Source: Cristatella mucedo (lineage: Eukaryota; Bryozoa; Phylactolaemata; Cristatellidae). Taken from it: a stretch of 64,000 nt of DNA. The translations under genes were made by a program, and so were the position numbers. The DNA is taken from assembly GCA_009760855.2 (NCBI GenBank), contig WPIO01000028.1:4579501-4643500 (forward strand), written 5' to 3'. The notes beneath the pieces are model-generated. The model had not been told where the DNA came from. It saw only the letters and a list, made by a program, of their open reading frames with translations, and ran no database searches. Shown here one piece after another: positions 32,846 to 44,045 of this stretch. Each line of letters opens with the position of its first letter. The first letter of the stretch is position 1.

Positions 32846-33014
32846 GTATGCTAAGTATTTTGAATGCACCGCCATTTTAGCTAGTCTTAATTATGGTGGC
32901 GAAACTCGAGAGTCGGCTAGCAGCGTGGATACGACAGATTCGAGCAGGGCGAGCGAGTCGTAGCGAATACGATTAGTCGCAGTGAGTACGACTGGTTGTG
33001 GGTGTCAACTTAGG

Positions 33015-33195
33015 GATAAGGTGCTCGAACTTCACGGTCCAGCTCGTGGGTTTAAGTTCCGTAGCAGGCGATTGAATCTTCATTGCCCAGTGCAAGCGAA
33101 GTTATAGCCACCATTGCCCAGTGCAAGCGGAAGTGATAGCCACCACGGCTCGTCTTCTCGCAATTTAAATGAGGCTGTCTCGTTAGCTAGCTTTT
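33015..33195 (+). mobile_element. SINE-1-like copy with internal duplication
   Basis: GGTCCAGCTCGTGGGTTTAAG and GTAGCAGGCGATTGAATC are SINE-1-like. The block CATTGCCCAGTGCAAGCG...AGTTATAGCCAC occurs twice in a row (from 33080 and from 33112). The tail contains AATGAGGCTGTCTCGTTAG. Confidence 0.65.
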
Positions 33196-33444
33196 ACTTT
33201 ACTCAATGACGGTGTACAGACTGTAGGCGGTGTCTTCTAGACTATAGGTGGTAACATGTATGGTCTACTTAAGCTAGCGGTCGGTAACATGTCACGAAGT
33301 GCATCTGTCATTTATCTTCTACCATAATTTGACGACCTAGAAACTGCTTCTGTATGTGATCTGCGTATTAATAAATATTAAACGACAGACAAGTTCTGGA
33401 TGTGCAGGCGAGGTCATGCTCATGTACCGAAAGAATTTGATTCG

Positions 33445-33985
33445 CCAATTCTGTTGCTCTAGCCTACAAATCCGAGCTCCTTCTCAATCAGGCTAGGCAT
33501 TGTACCATCCGCTCCTTTGACTCAAGTCGGTTAGCTGCGCCGAAAAACAACTTCAAATCCTTCTGAGACCGTGTCCGCTGGTTTGGCCGAGAGGTAAAGG
33601 TGCTCGCATCGAACCACCATCAAGGTGAGTGTATGTGATGACCAAGGCCCTGGGATCGAGCCCCATGGCGTATGTTAAGTGCCTGAATGGAGATAAAGCT
33701 CTCTTAGCGTTCTATAAATGAAAAATTAATCTTTACTAATTTATTTTCTTATTTTCCAAAGGCCGGACCTCACTTCAGCTGATGTCACGAAATCACCCGA
33801 CTTGAAGAGATTACAAAACCCAAAGGCCCCCTGTCCCTCAGAGCATGTTCGGGGTTCATGTGAATCGTCTTTCATATGCATATGCGTTCTGACGCGGTGG
33901 ATGTTATCACTAAACATAATGCCACCCTTCATTTGAAGCATATGAAAAGTGCCTAGAATAGTTTTATTATTTTTAAGAATATTAT
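33445..33985 (+). mobile_element. L2-1 relic split by a SINE-2 insertion
   Basis: CAGGCTAGGCATTGTACCATC and AACTTCAAATCCTTCTGAGACC correspond to L2-1 (compare 28180-28265). The element resumes at about 33760 with its 3' UTR (TCACATGAA, CATATGCATATGCGTTCTGAC) and ends near ATTATT at 33985. SINE-2 occupies 33577-33730. Confidence 0.7.
33577..33730 (+). mobile_element. SINE-2 copy, sense
   Basis: GCTGGTTTGGCCGAGAGGTAAAG is the A-box-bearing tRNA-like head. GGGATCGAGCCCCATGGCG is the B-box part. AAGTGCCTGAATGGAGATAAAG and TCTCTTAGCGTTCTATAAATG form the L2-like tail. Confidence 0.82.
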
Positions 33986-35130
33986 TGAGTCTTTATTACG
34001 ACCACCTCTGGTTTTGGCGTTCGTGAGTCCAGCACTCGCGCTCGATGCCTAATTCTAATTTCGTTCAAGCTGTGTAATAGCTGGGGATTTTAAGATTGTA
34101 CACTTGTACATAAACGTACAGCGTGTACGTGTCCGGGTGATTTGGTTATTCAAAAGATATTTGCAAATATTATTCTGTTACACAAGTCTTAATAATTTAA
34201 GATTCATTCGAGGTCACGAGACTCAAAGGACCTTGGTATTGAGACAAACGCTGATCGCCAGATCTGGTTTGAATCGTGCTGGTTAGTCCGAAGTGGCTCT
34301 GCCTGCTGAGCTGTATGCAGCAGCAGACTAATGATCAGTTCTAACGGCAAAAATTCAGCAGCTGTAGCATCGTCCGTACAGTGATTAAGATGACAGCGTC
34401 TGGTGCCAGATCACTACTGCAAGTGTGAAGGTAAACCACCTCTTGCATAATTTATTCTTCCGTAGGGATATGGCTATGTTGTATACAAATCAGGCTGTGC
34501 GTTCAATGGTGTGTACTTGCACGAATTGTTGTACCCTATGATATTTGTCTGTGATACTGGTATACTGATCGCGTGCCTTCGTAAAGAAGCTTATTTCGGC
34601 AAAATTCTTGAGGGGAACAATAGGCAGGGGCAATCAGCAATGGTAACAGTGTGCGTCATTCCTAGATTGCCATTTTTGTCCTCGCCGACCTTTTTCTACA
34701 CCTGTTCGCATGGCCCCATTTTCCACTTCGGCTGATTCCCAATTTTAAAATGGTTACATAAACTGCTGCTGCCACACTAATTTCGTTCTTGGCTGTTCTC
34801 CTGACTCAGCCGTGCTTCTCGCCTTCACAGTGCTGGTGAAGATTCAGTCTGCTTGCCTACCTTATCAGCACTGAAAACTATTTAATGTAGAGTAGTCTAT
34901 CTCTGTCTCTGTTAGTGCACAAGGCCACAAAGACCATGTGATTGTTGCGAAGGAGAGTTTTGTATAGCGCACCACAGCCTAAGCAGCTTTCAGTACGCAT
35001 TCGGTAGCCAACAGACTTAATCTCACGCAACAAAGAGAAAGTGAGAAGCGTAGCTGAGTCAGGAGAGCATTTGGCGTAGTGAGTAGCTTGAAAGTAGCAG
35101 CTCAGGACGGCTGGAAAAGATATGCTATAG

Positions 35131-35303
35131 CAGTGATGGCACACTAGGTAAGGTGGTTGCTTTTTACGACCTCGGTCCCGAGGTCGTGGGTTCGAATTCT
35201 GCTGTAGGCGATCCTCTACTGCCACTGCAAGCGATCGTGATAGCCATCAAGGCTCTTCTGTTGCTATAAAAAAGCTGTTAAATCAGCTAGTATTTTTTTT
35301 TTT
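35131..35303 (+). mobile_element. SINE-1 copy (plus arm of an inverted pair)
   Basis: CAGTGATGGCACACTAGGTAAG, CGACCTCGGTCCCGAGGTCG, GGGTTCGAATTC, CACTGCAAGCGATCGTGATAG and GCTGTTAAATCAGCTAG, then a T-rich tail. This is a nearly complete copy whose tail abuts the tail of the next, inverted copy. Confidence 0.9.
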
Positions 35304-35484
35304 ATAAAAAACTATTCTAACTGATTTAGCAGCCTCTTTTGTACAGCGACAGAAGGGCCTTTACGGCTATCATCACCGCTTGCAGCGGCGATAAAAAATC
35401 GCCCACCGCATGATTCGAACCCACGACTTCGGGATCGAAGCCGTGAAAAGCAACCGCCTTACCTAGTGTACCATCACGGCTCAG
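35304..35484 (-). mobile_element. SINE-1 copy (minus arm of an inverted pair)
   Basis: CTGATTTAGCAGCCTCTTTTG, ACGGCTATCATCACCGCTTGC, GATTCGAACCCACGAC and TACCTAGTGTACCATCACGG give a full reversed SINE-1. Transcription through both copies would give a hairpin with arms of about 165 bp. Confidence 0.9.
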
Positions 35485-36427
35485 TCGGAAGCGGGAAAGC
35501 AGTTGTCACATTGCAAGAATCGCGGAAGAGAGTTCCGCAGTCAAGGAACCTGCAGAGCAAAAGCTTCTTCGTCAACGTTCTTTAAGGGAGGAATGTAACT
35601 GCTAATTTATTGTCCATACAGGATCTGGGGGCAAGGGGAGGCTGGAACTGGTGCAAAAGTTCAGGTATGAAGAAACCAAGCCATGGTGGGCCTTGTGGGA
35701 CAGCACAAGAACTTTGCTCTGTATCCGTTGATCAAGCGGCAGCCATCGAAGCTCTTTTAGCAAAGAAGACACACACGGTCAAACCGCTGGGATTTTTTAA
35801 ACTAGCCTTGCAGTCATATTCATCACCAGATGCAGTGGCCTAGTGGCTTTTTCGCCAGCCCATCCAAAAGGGAATTACAATAATATAGCCGTGACGGAAC
35901 TAAGGAGCTAATTAAATTCTTTGCAAGCCACCTTGGAAGACGTTCCTAATCTTAGATAGGGATCGGACGTTTTGGCTTGCTGTGGAAGCAGTCTCTCTAA
36001 CGAACCTTTCAAAATTTAGGTAGCGGTCGAAGACGACACCTAAATTCTGAGCACATGGTTATGGTCGCAAACAGCAATATATATTAGAAGATCAAAGCCT
36101 TCAAGTCCAGCCACACGCTCCGGGTGTCCTATTAGCAGCAGTTCCGCTTTATTGTCGTCTAGTTTAAGGAAGTTTGCCTACATCAAGAATCGTATGTCTG
36201 GAAGGCAAGAATTTAGTTCATCATCGCTGCAGCAGATTTCTGTAATGCAGATGGAGAACTCTCTTGCGTAACACCTGCTTAATATTCACGACACCTCGGA
36301 GCTAAATTCATTACTCGTGCTTACCCTGTCAATATTTATACATTTTTCTAGCAAACCTTGACTGCTGTCTGGGTGTGCTGGATAATTAGTGATTGCAGTA
36401 CACCTTCGTCGAAGTGAGTGACGTATA

Positions 36428-37105
36428 TAGTCGTCCCTCGCCACTTCGCGCTTCGACTTTCGCGGCTTCACTCTATCGCGGTTTTTTAAATACGTGTATA
36501 TTCATTAAAAAGTTGATCAAAATAGTGAAACTGATACAGCGCGCTCGTTTGTCCGAGTCAATTTTACACCCCTGTATTATAATTAAAATTAAAACTACTG
36601 TACGTATGGAGCGTGGAAGAAGAAGACGACGCACGTGTTGAAGATATTGCACCACCTGAAGACTCCTACTGAAGTCAGGGCCTTTGGAGGAGCAGTAACC
36701 TTGGTCTTCTTTGCTGTGCTGTACATCTCTTCATCTTTATCGCCTCATCACCAAACGCACTATTTTCATAGCTTGGTGTTTTTGCGTAAGAATTGTGTGT
36801 GTGCAATTAAATGTAAAATAATAACAATGCGATGTTTGTAACCTCTAATATCTCCTATTTTGTATATTATATTTGGTAATAAGAGTGTAATGGTGATACA
36901 GGAGCGTTATTTCATGTCCGGAGGGCTCTAATAATGTTAAAAACCGTATTTAGAGGGTCGTGAACGTGTTTTCTATGTTCTAACTACAAAAATATTCGAT
37001 TTAAGAATACAAAATTCTATTTTGCCAAAATTCACCTATCGCAGTAGAGTCGGTATTCGTTTATCGCAATAGAACGGATTAACCACGATAAACGAGGGTC
37101 GACTG
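36428..37105. mobile_element. pogo/Tigger-like MITE
   Basis: The left end is TAGTCGTCCCTCGCCACTTC. The complement of the right end (to 37105) reads CAGTCGACCCTCGTTTATCG. Both resemble the CAGTCG(N)CCCTCG tip of Tigger/pogo elements of the Tc1/mariner superfamily, and both sides carry TA. Subterminal CTTTCGCGG/TATCGCGG on the left and TATCGCAGTAGAG, TATCGCAATAGAACGG on the right fit too. No intact transposase is seen in the 678 bp, so it is non-autonomous. Confidence 0.75.
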
Positions 37106-37204
37106 TACTAACTACTTCGGCCGCGTGTCCTTAAAAAGTTAAAGGCTAGCTGATTCAATTAGCCTCGCTCATATCGAGACAGAGGAATCTTAAGGAGTTA
37201 TCGT

Positions 37205-37358
37205 ATATATAAATATATAACTCATTTGTATAGCGCTCTAAGAGAACTTCATCTCTATTCAGGAGCTTCACATATGCCTCGGGGCTCGTGCCCATGACCT
37301 CAGCCAGACCTTGGTCCGGGGCGAGCACCTTAGCCGCTGAACCAAACCAGCTCGGCAT
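37205..37358 (-). mobile_element. SINE-2 copy, minus strand
   Basis: CATTTGTATAGCGCTCTAAGAG, CTTCATCTCTATTCAGGAGC, GGGGCTCGTGCCCATGACC and CTTAGCCGCTGAACCAAACC match the copies at 23722 and 42283. Confidence 0.87.
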
Positions 37359-37379
37359 CATCAGGGTTAGCAGAAGGCA

Positions 37380-37465
37380 ATAAAAAGATTTTCGGCTTCA
37401 AGACTCGAACCTGTGACCTGGGTCGTGAAGTGTGAGCACGTTACCCCCTGAGCTAAAACCCAAGG
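37380..37465 (-). mobile_element. tRNA-like sequence, likely SINE head
   Basis: On the minus strand: GGGTTTTAGCTCAGGGGGTAAC (A-box-like), then GGTCACAGGTTCGAGTCTTG (B-box). A tRNA acceptor stem cannot be closed between the ends, so I call it a tRNA-derived repeat and not a gene. Confidence 0.5.
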
Positions 37466-37568
37466 GCCTTTGGGGCATCTGTCCACTGCTTTCCTGTACT
37501 GTATACTTTCCGTAAAAATACGCCACCATAGCGCAAGCCGTGCGACGTTGCTTTCTTGTTGCCTACAG

Positions 37569-38404
37569 AGCTGGGCGATCCGACCTTCCGAGAGCTTGTC
37601 AGACGCCTCGATCTGGTGGTGATCTCCGTCGACTACAGACTCGCTCCTGAGCACCCGTTCCCAGCAGCCTTCGACGACTGCTTGGCGACCACGAACTACG
37701 TTCTTCGTGAGCACGCTCGTTTGGGAGTGCAATCCGATGCTGTCATAGTCGGAGGTGACAGTGCCGGCGGCAACCTGGCAGCAGCTGTGGCTACTCAGCT
37801 GAAAAAGCGGCTGAGACTTCAAGTGCTAATCTATCCGGTTCTACAAGCCTACGACTTTCAGACGCCGTCGTACTTGGACAACGCCCGGTCTTTCGTCATC
37901 GGGGCTAAAGCCGGAATTCGTGCCTTGTTGACCTACGCTAACCTGAGCCATGAGTATCAACAGGCATTTCTCTCAAACCAGCACCTCAGCCTGGACGTTC
38001 GAGCAAAGTATGCTCGATACGTGCACAGTGACCTGCTGCCAGAACATCTCTCGGTGACAGCTCGCAGAACGTTGACAGCCACACGGGGTGACTCTGCGGT
38101 CTCTGATGCAGTTCATCGAATAATCCTAGAGCCAAGCTTCATGCCTCTCATGGCTGACAATCTAGACGATTATCCCGATGCCTATATCGTCACTGCGCAG
38201 TACGACATTCTTCGAGATGATGGCATTATGTATGCTCAGAGACTATCACATGCTAAGAATGTCAACGTCAAACTTGAGCATTACTATAACGCATTCCATG
38301 GGTTTTTTCACTTCAGCGAAGGCCCACTATCTATGAGCATCAGTAAAACCGCCGTTGAGAACCTCGTCAACTTTTTAAAGGGCCAGTTAATGGGATGGTC
38401 TTAG
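37569..38404 (+). CDS. AADAC-like hydrolase gene B, catalytic last exon
   Basis: The acceptor is CTTGTTGCCTACAG (ends 37568); TAG stops at 38402. The first 22 codons after the split codon align without gap to gene A. It holds YRLAPEHPFPAAFDDCL, the nucleophile box GDSAGG (about 37754-37771), IYPVLQAYDFQTPSYLDN, YARYVHSDLLPEHLSV, the acid box YDILRDDGIMYAQRL (about 38202-38246) and the base His in NAFHGF (about 38287-38304), where gene A has DGFHGF. With exons at 23112, 25452 and 31092 it completes a protein of about 415 residues, normal for AADAC proteins (about 400). Codon use is less GC-biased than in gene A. Role: hydrolysis of acyl esters or acetamides at the ER membrane, by family. Confidence 0.92.
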
Positions 38405-38419
38405 CACGACCTTCGAGCT

Positions 38420-39300
38420 GTTGCCAATCGTACTGAACTGGCAACCTGTACACGACTAATAGATCAAATTCTGCTAGATCGCAACGCTTGCATTGTTCAC
38501 CGCTTCGCGAATTCAGGTCTAATAGTATGTTCTCTTACTCATATAGCTAGCCATCACATCCGATCCCTATCCAAGATTAGAAGCTGTCTCCCACAGTGGC
38601 TTGTAAAAAATTTAACTAGCTCTTTAGTTCTGTCTCGGCTTGATTATTGTAATTTCCTTTTGGCTGGGCTACCAAAGAAAGCTATTATGCCACTACAGCG
38701 GACTATGAATATGGCTGCAAGGCTGGTCTTCAAGTCCCAGCGGTTTGAGCACGTGTTGCCTCTGCTGAAAGAGCTAGGATGGTTGCCGGTTGAGCAAAGG
38801 ATACAGAGCAAAGTTCTTATGCTGACCCACAAGGCCCGCCACGGCTTGGCTCCTTCGTACCTAGCTGAACTGCTGCATCAGTTTCAGCCTCTTCGCGCCC
38901 TCAGGTCATGTGTGGACAATAAATTAGCTGTCCCATTCCTCCGCTTAAAGACAGTTGGCGACAGAAGCTTTAGCTCTGCAGGTCCTAGACTGTGGAACTC
39001 GCTTCCACAATTCTTACGCAACGACATCTACTCTCCAACTGCCGACTATGGCACATCTTTTTCAGCGGTCCTGAACTGCTACTTCTATGCTACTCACTAC
39101 CTCAACTGCTCTCCTAACTCTGCTATGCTTCCCACTTTCTCTTTGTTGCGTGAGACGACGTCTGTTGGCTACCGAATGTGTACCGAAAGCCGCTTAGGCT
39201 GTGAGTGCGCTATACAAAACTCTCCTGCGTAACACCCACATGGTCTTTATGACTTTGTGGAGTTACTGAAGGAGATACATTACATTACATATCTCTTTTT
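38420..39300 (+). mobile_element. L2-2 LINE, 5'-truncated copy directly after gene B
   Basis: An open frame (38660-39232) encodes LPKKAIMPLQRTMNMAARL, FKSQRFEHVLPLLKELGW, HKARHGLAPSYLAELLHQF and SAGPRLWNSLPQFL, the C-terminal region of an L2/CR1 ORF2. It ends with CACATGGTCTTTATGACTTTG and ACATTACATTACAT (to about 39290). The upstream part (38420-38660) still matches this family: RSLSKIRSCLPQWLVKNL and LSRLDYCNFLLAGLP. It begins within tens of bases of the gene B stop codon. Confidence 0.88.
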
Positions 39301-42282
39301 GTACCAACCAACTAAAAAGATTCGATGATTAACCTTTTCGGGAGGCTCTCTGAATACAATTATGATACTTTTGAGAGCCACTGCCACCTAAACTAGAGCC
39401 GAAATAAAGAGAGAGAGAGAATGGGAGGTGACAAAAAATGACCGAGATATCTAGTAGCCTCCTTAGTCATCACCATATTGCCCAGAAAATTATGTACAAC
39501 TTTTCCGAACCTAAGCAATACTAAGCAGTCAATCAGCTAAAAATCTGAAGGCTTCGTGATGTTGCTCTCGTCCCAGTTAGTGCTGCCAGTTTTGAGAACT
39601 CATTCGTCGCCCAGAATGGAATAGGCTGAGGAGCATGAACGAGAGGAAATAGCGATGCAACCTCGTTGCGTCAAATTGAACACAGCTCCGTCAGATTTCC
39701 AGATCTTGATTGTCCAAATAGCGATAGATGCATCGCTTGCTTGTCGGCTGTGATTCGTGACCGAAGTTTTACAGAAACCCCTCGCTGACTGCCTCGCTTT
39801 GCGCATCCCTGGCCAGCATCTGGACGCACAGGGTGCGACTGAATAGATCCACCTGAGTAACACGTGTAGTCTCAACTGTAACCATCCTACAACCCTCTTT
39901 ATTAGTATTACCTGCAAGAAGCATCCGTGCGTGGTTTTTCCGGAAATTTATCACAAGGATATCCACGAAAAATCTGCACTAGAAGCCTAGTAGGTAGCAT
40001 ATACTTGTCATAAGAAAAAGCCATATGCTGGTGGAAGTTTAAGCAAAAATTGACTGTTTCCCTAGCTAACAATAAGAATCACTTAAGAAATGTGCGTTTG
40101 AGGTTGCACTGCGATGTGTGGTTGGACTTTTATCGCGGAAGAGGTGAGCGAGTAGCCACCTGTCTGTGTTATTCATGTTGTATGATCATTACTCTCTCTG
40201 TAAGCCCTCTTAGATCTCTCAAAATTGAACACAATTGACCAGTAGATATTTTTGACTAATTGATATTTTTTGGGGTGCCTCTTGTCCTCATGAGTACAGA
40301 CAGTCCTAAAATATAAATTTATTGGCATAGGTCGTGTCTCAGTGAGTTTTCCTTGTTTTGTTGAAATTAATCGCTGCTAATCATTCAAGGAGCTCTTACA
40401 GTAAAGGATATGGCTCGGTCTTAGCCCACTTCTTTTGAAAATATATATAGATATTCTCGCTCTAGCTGACGTCATCCGCCAAGCACTATCTTGGTTTTTA
40501 TTTCTATTGCTATGCCACTCAGCTCTTCCTGCTGCCATGCCCGTGCTTATGAGTTTTTAGCCTGGCTCACTGATTATGAGTTGAAGGCTGAAATAAAATA
40601 GCCGCAATAATTAGATTTATGAGCAAAAGCCGAAGTCTATCAATGTAAACTCTTTTTTTAACGGTCTGCCAGTCGGTGAATCACTGTGCCAAGCATGAGC
40701 TGCTAGAAGCTTTTTACGAGTCTACCAGAGGCCGCCCGCCGCAGACCATTTAATCCATGACCGCGCGACCCTCACTAGTTCTGGTAGCTGCACAGCGCGT
40801 GCAACGTGCTAAGATCAGAAGCCCGCAAAGTGCCCGCGATAATGACACCGAGCTCGGCATTCCACACATTCCAGCGCTAGCAACAACGCCGTGTGAGATA
40901 AAGGACAAACACTAGACTATATTGTATGGCTTATACGACAGGCGACTTCCAGCCGACTCACTAACAGGCTAACAGCAGCTCGAGCTCAGCGATAGGACTC
41001 ACCGACTGGCAGACCGTTGGTTCAAGACCACTACTGTGGTCAGGCCCGTGCCTTTTATAGCAGCCAGGTTGTAAGTCAGACAATAATCTCGTTCCTACGT
41101 AATCATACTTAGCCCATACGCATCGGCTTATCGAGGCTATTTCATGAGCGGCTGGGTTTTAATTCAGCGGCTAAACTTAATTGTTCGCAATCCAAGTTCA
41201 GCTGTCAAGCTAATCGTCCGTAATCGCGGGCATTGCACTGTAAAAATATAAGCAAATCTTCGTGATTACTAGACTTCAGGGCTGTCGATAGCGCTGTTGG
41301 CCGACCGCGGTGTTACAAGCTAGGTGTGTTTCTATCACGTCCGGCCAGAACTAGCCGCAAACAGTGCGCTTGTAACGGTGCAAGTGTCTCAGCCAACGAG
41401 CGAAGAATGTTGGTGACGCCTGAACCTTGTAGGCACGGTTAGCTGCTTGTATGTGCTGCACTAATGCATGCAGGTATGCCGAAAGTAGCATGAACACAGC
41501 AGCGACGAAGAGCGTTCACACCTCGCATCAAGTCCCACCTCGCATCACACCTTAACGCAACGAGTCCGTATCCACAGGGTAAACAAGTCTACTTGACAGC
41601 AGCGGACGGTACACAGGCGTTCAACAGCGGCCACGACGTACACAACGGCTCTGTGGCCTAGAGCTCAAATCAGCTCCCAAAAAATGCCAATGCCCCGAGT
41701 CTGGAATCCCAACTGCCAGCCTATCTCGGCGCGTCAGCTTTTTTATATGGCCTCGGCAATAAACTATCGTATACTCGCATAGTCGCGAATAATAATAATC
41801 CCTCATATCTGGCTGGTCTAGCTGGCGCCACCGTTTCGGCGACAAGAGATGCGAACGCAGGTCATGCATTGCTAACAAGCCGCGTGTTTGCAGGTTGGGT
41901 TAGTGATACCCAAGGGCCGTGTAGGTATAACTAAGTCCTAAATGTGTGTATATATGTATTCATTGAGTTATTTGTGCGATGCTTACTGCTGGGATACTTG
42001 GCTAGCTGACCTTCATCAGCCCCAAACTCTCACTGCCTGTTTTTTAATTCTAGCTAGCATTTGTATCTTGCAGATGTCATACCTTCAAATATAGTGAACC
42101 GATGAACTTTAAAATTTGCAGTATATGATTGTTTGTGCTTACACATTATTTCATCTATCTCTATTGCACACTTGATATCAGTAGGCATACTTACTTTGAT
42201 GACGAGCTGTATTTTTGTCGTCCAGCTCGTTTTGTCACAATGCCTCTCACGTGTCTTGCAAATTTCACAGGTAATAGTAATA
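39301..42282. other. Intergenic between genes B and C, little recognised
   Basis: There is a short (GA)n at about 39409-39421. The block 41380-41640 resembles 9690-9990 (unnamed repeat), and TTAACGCAACGAGTCCG, AGTCTACTTGACAGCAGCGG are its best-conserved words. The rest has no supported gene or repeat. Confidence 0.4.
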
Positions 42283-42435
42283 ATAATTTATTCGTATAGC
42301 GCCATAAGAGAACCTAATCTCTATTCAGGTGCTACACATGTGCCACGGGCTCGAGTCCACGACCTCCGTCATCAAATGCAATCACCTTAACCTTGGTTCC
42401 GGCGAGCACAGTAACCATTGGGCCAAACCAGCTCT
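42283..42435 (-). mobile_element. SINE-2 copy, minus strand
   Basis: AATTTATTCGTATAGCGCCATAAG, CCTAATCTCTATTCAGGTGC, GGGCTCGAGTCCACGACC and CAGTAACCATTGGGCCAAACC show the full block order. A duplicated stretch CACCTTAACCTTGG lies in the head. Confidence 0.86.
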
Positions 42436-42863
42436 TTAGTATGTGCTTCAAAGTTCTCTAACATTAAGCATGGTAATTCGGGCTTTTTCTTCATCGCCTG
42501 CATGCTTTTCCATCTTCCCTTGTATTATCAGAGTGTTTTCCCCTCAGTGGTCTTCCGGACCTTGTACAAAGGCAAACTGCTCATAAATTTGTCGTGGTTT
42601 GGGTAAATATAGCTATACATGTCCTTTTATGTCCTTGAACTGGATATTGCTGGCGCATTTAAAGTTTGACATGACATTTGACATTTTATATAAAATTGCT
42701 GAGCTTATCATTTAAAAAGTGTCCTGAATCTTTTGAGGGTTTTGGCATATTTGTTCAGTGCATGTTATTGAATCGGTTGACCATGGAAGATTGTCATATT
42801 TGGTTAAAGACGTGTGAAAAAGGTGAGCTGTTGTGAGCGCCTGTGGCTTCTGCTGTTGTCATT

Positions 42864-43035
42864 AGTGAGCCGCGATGGCACACTAGGTAAGGCGGTTGCT
42901 TTCACGACCTCGGTCCCGAGGTCGTGGGTCCGATTCCTGCGGTGGGCGATTCTTTATCGCCACTGCAAGTGTTGGTGATAGCCGTCGAGGCTCTTCTGTC
43001 GCTATACAAAAAGAGGCTGTTTAAGCAGCTAGGAT
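42864..43035 (+). mobile_element. SINE-1 copy, near full length
   Basis: GTGAGCCGCGATGGCACACTAG, GTAAGGCGGTTGCTTTCACG, CGACCTCGGTCCCGAGGTCG, CTGCGGTGGGCGATTC, CTTCTGTCGCTATACAAAAAG and GCTGTTTAAGCAGCTAG. It is one of the cleanest copies and a good reference for the family. Confidence 0.92.
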
Positions 43036-43967
43036 TAGCGAAGCGCCCTGACACTAATGTACATGCCTCACCTGTGGCCAATAGTTAAGCCATTGACGCA
43101 GCGAGGCGTCATGCCACTAATGCATGTTATAGTTCGTGTCGTCTGCTGCAATTGATCGTGCTCTCATATATGCGCCCGTTGAGAGTAATAAAGGACTAGG
43201 AGGCTGAAAAGAATTCGGAAATAGCGCTTACTACCCAAGGAATAAAATGGCATTACATAGTATTAACATGCATAAGCTTCGACATATGCCAAGGAACTCG
43301 TAGCTTCCTCAGCTTTGAAAGCGGATACAGGCCAAGTGTTCACACTATTTGGCTATGGGCTGCCCTAGGTAAAGGTAAACTCAAATCTTGGGAAAATAGA
43401 GGCTCTCGAGGTTTTCCTAGCTAACATGTGGATATATAATGTTCTTTCTACAATACCTGACAAAGCCAACTTATCCCAGTAATGCAATGTAGCAGTGATA
43501 ACTTTCATTTCATATATTTCTGTGGTCTCGCGTTCGTGTGCGACCTAGTGCAGGTCACGTGGTCGAAGAATCGGTCCTCGCTCGATGTGATAATCTACAT
43601 CGGCGGCATGCAGTCTCACTCGACGCACGTGACCCAGCCTCTTCGTTCTGGACTTTGACTTTACAGGTATACTTGCAAAAGCCCCCAAAATAGCACGTCT
43701 AGCCACTGACGGGTTGTCAAGCCCTTGGTAGCAGACAGCTCGTGGCGGTTTCACCTACTTGCTAGGAATCGTAAAGTAGTACGCTAGTAGCGTGTAGAAT
43801 CACTGTTGGAGCGGTTGCAGCGTGCGTAATTGGTTAACTGCTTAGCGCTATCCCCCACAGATATACAATTCTTAACATATACGCTCATTTTCGCTGAACA
43901 CGGAGATTCGGTAGCATTAGAAATTTAAAGGCGAGGCTTTTCAGAGCTACATTCCGAAGAAAGTGTA
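43036..43967. other. Intergenic, nothing recognised
   Basis: No repeat family, exon or RNA gene could be supported in this stretch. Confidence 0.35.
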
Positions 43968-44045
43968 GCAGCCTCGGTAGCTCAAACGGTAGAGGTAGAG
44001 GACTGGTTACTTGGAGGCTAGTGGATCGTCGCCCGCTCGAGGCGT
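43968..44045 (+). mobile_element. tRNA-like SINE head (third family)
   Basis: GCAGCCTCGGTAGCTCAAACGG has an A-box-like GTAGCTCAAACGG, and GGATCGTCGCCCGCTCGAGGCG sits where a B box is expected. The ends do not form a tRNA acceptor stem. Confidence 0.45.

Larger units (their letters stand above)
34885..36300 (-). mobile_element. L2-2 LINE copy, minus strand, split by two SINEs
   Basis: The first part (34885-35130) matches 4505-4720, with AAGGAGAGTTTTGTATAGCG and TTCGGTAGCCAACAGAC. It breaks at GCTATAG (35130) and resumes at TCGGAAG (35485), with GGAACCTGCAGAGC, AAGAACTTTGCTCTGTATCCG and, beyond the reach of the 4475 copy, ATTCTTTGCAAGCCACCTTGG. It is inactive and older than both SINEs within it. 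Confidence 0.85.
31219..37568 (+). other. Intron 3 of gene B, packed with mobile elements
   Basis: About 6.35 kb separate the GTAAGT donor and the TTGCCTACAG acceptor. The intron carries at least nine insertions (SINE-1, SINE-2, L2 types and a Tigger-like MITE), listed separately. Parts without recognised content are 31219-31927, 32086-32689, 32846-33014, 33196-33444 and 33986-34884. Confidence 0.75.

Noticed and set aside
37380-37465. Functional tRNA gene on the minus strand
   Set aside because: A- and B-box-like words are present, but no seven-base acceptor stem forms between the ends and similar heads occur in SINEs.
40700-41350. Possible second long inverted repeat (shared CTAGTTCTGG word)
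   Set aside because: Pairing fails outside about ten bases, so it is not supported as a palindrome like that at 7837-9500.
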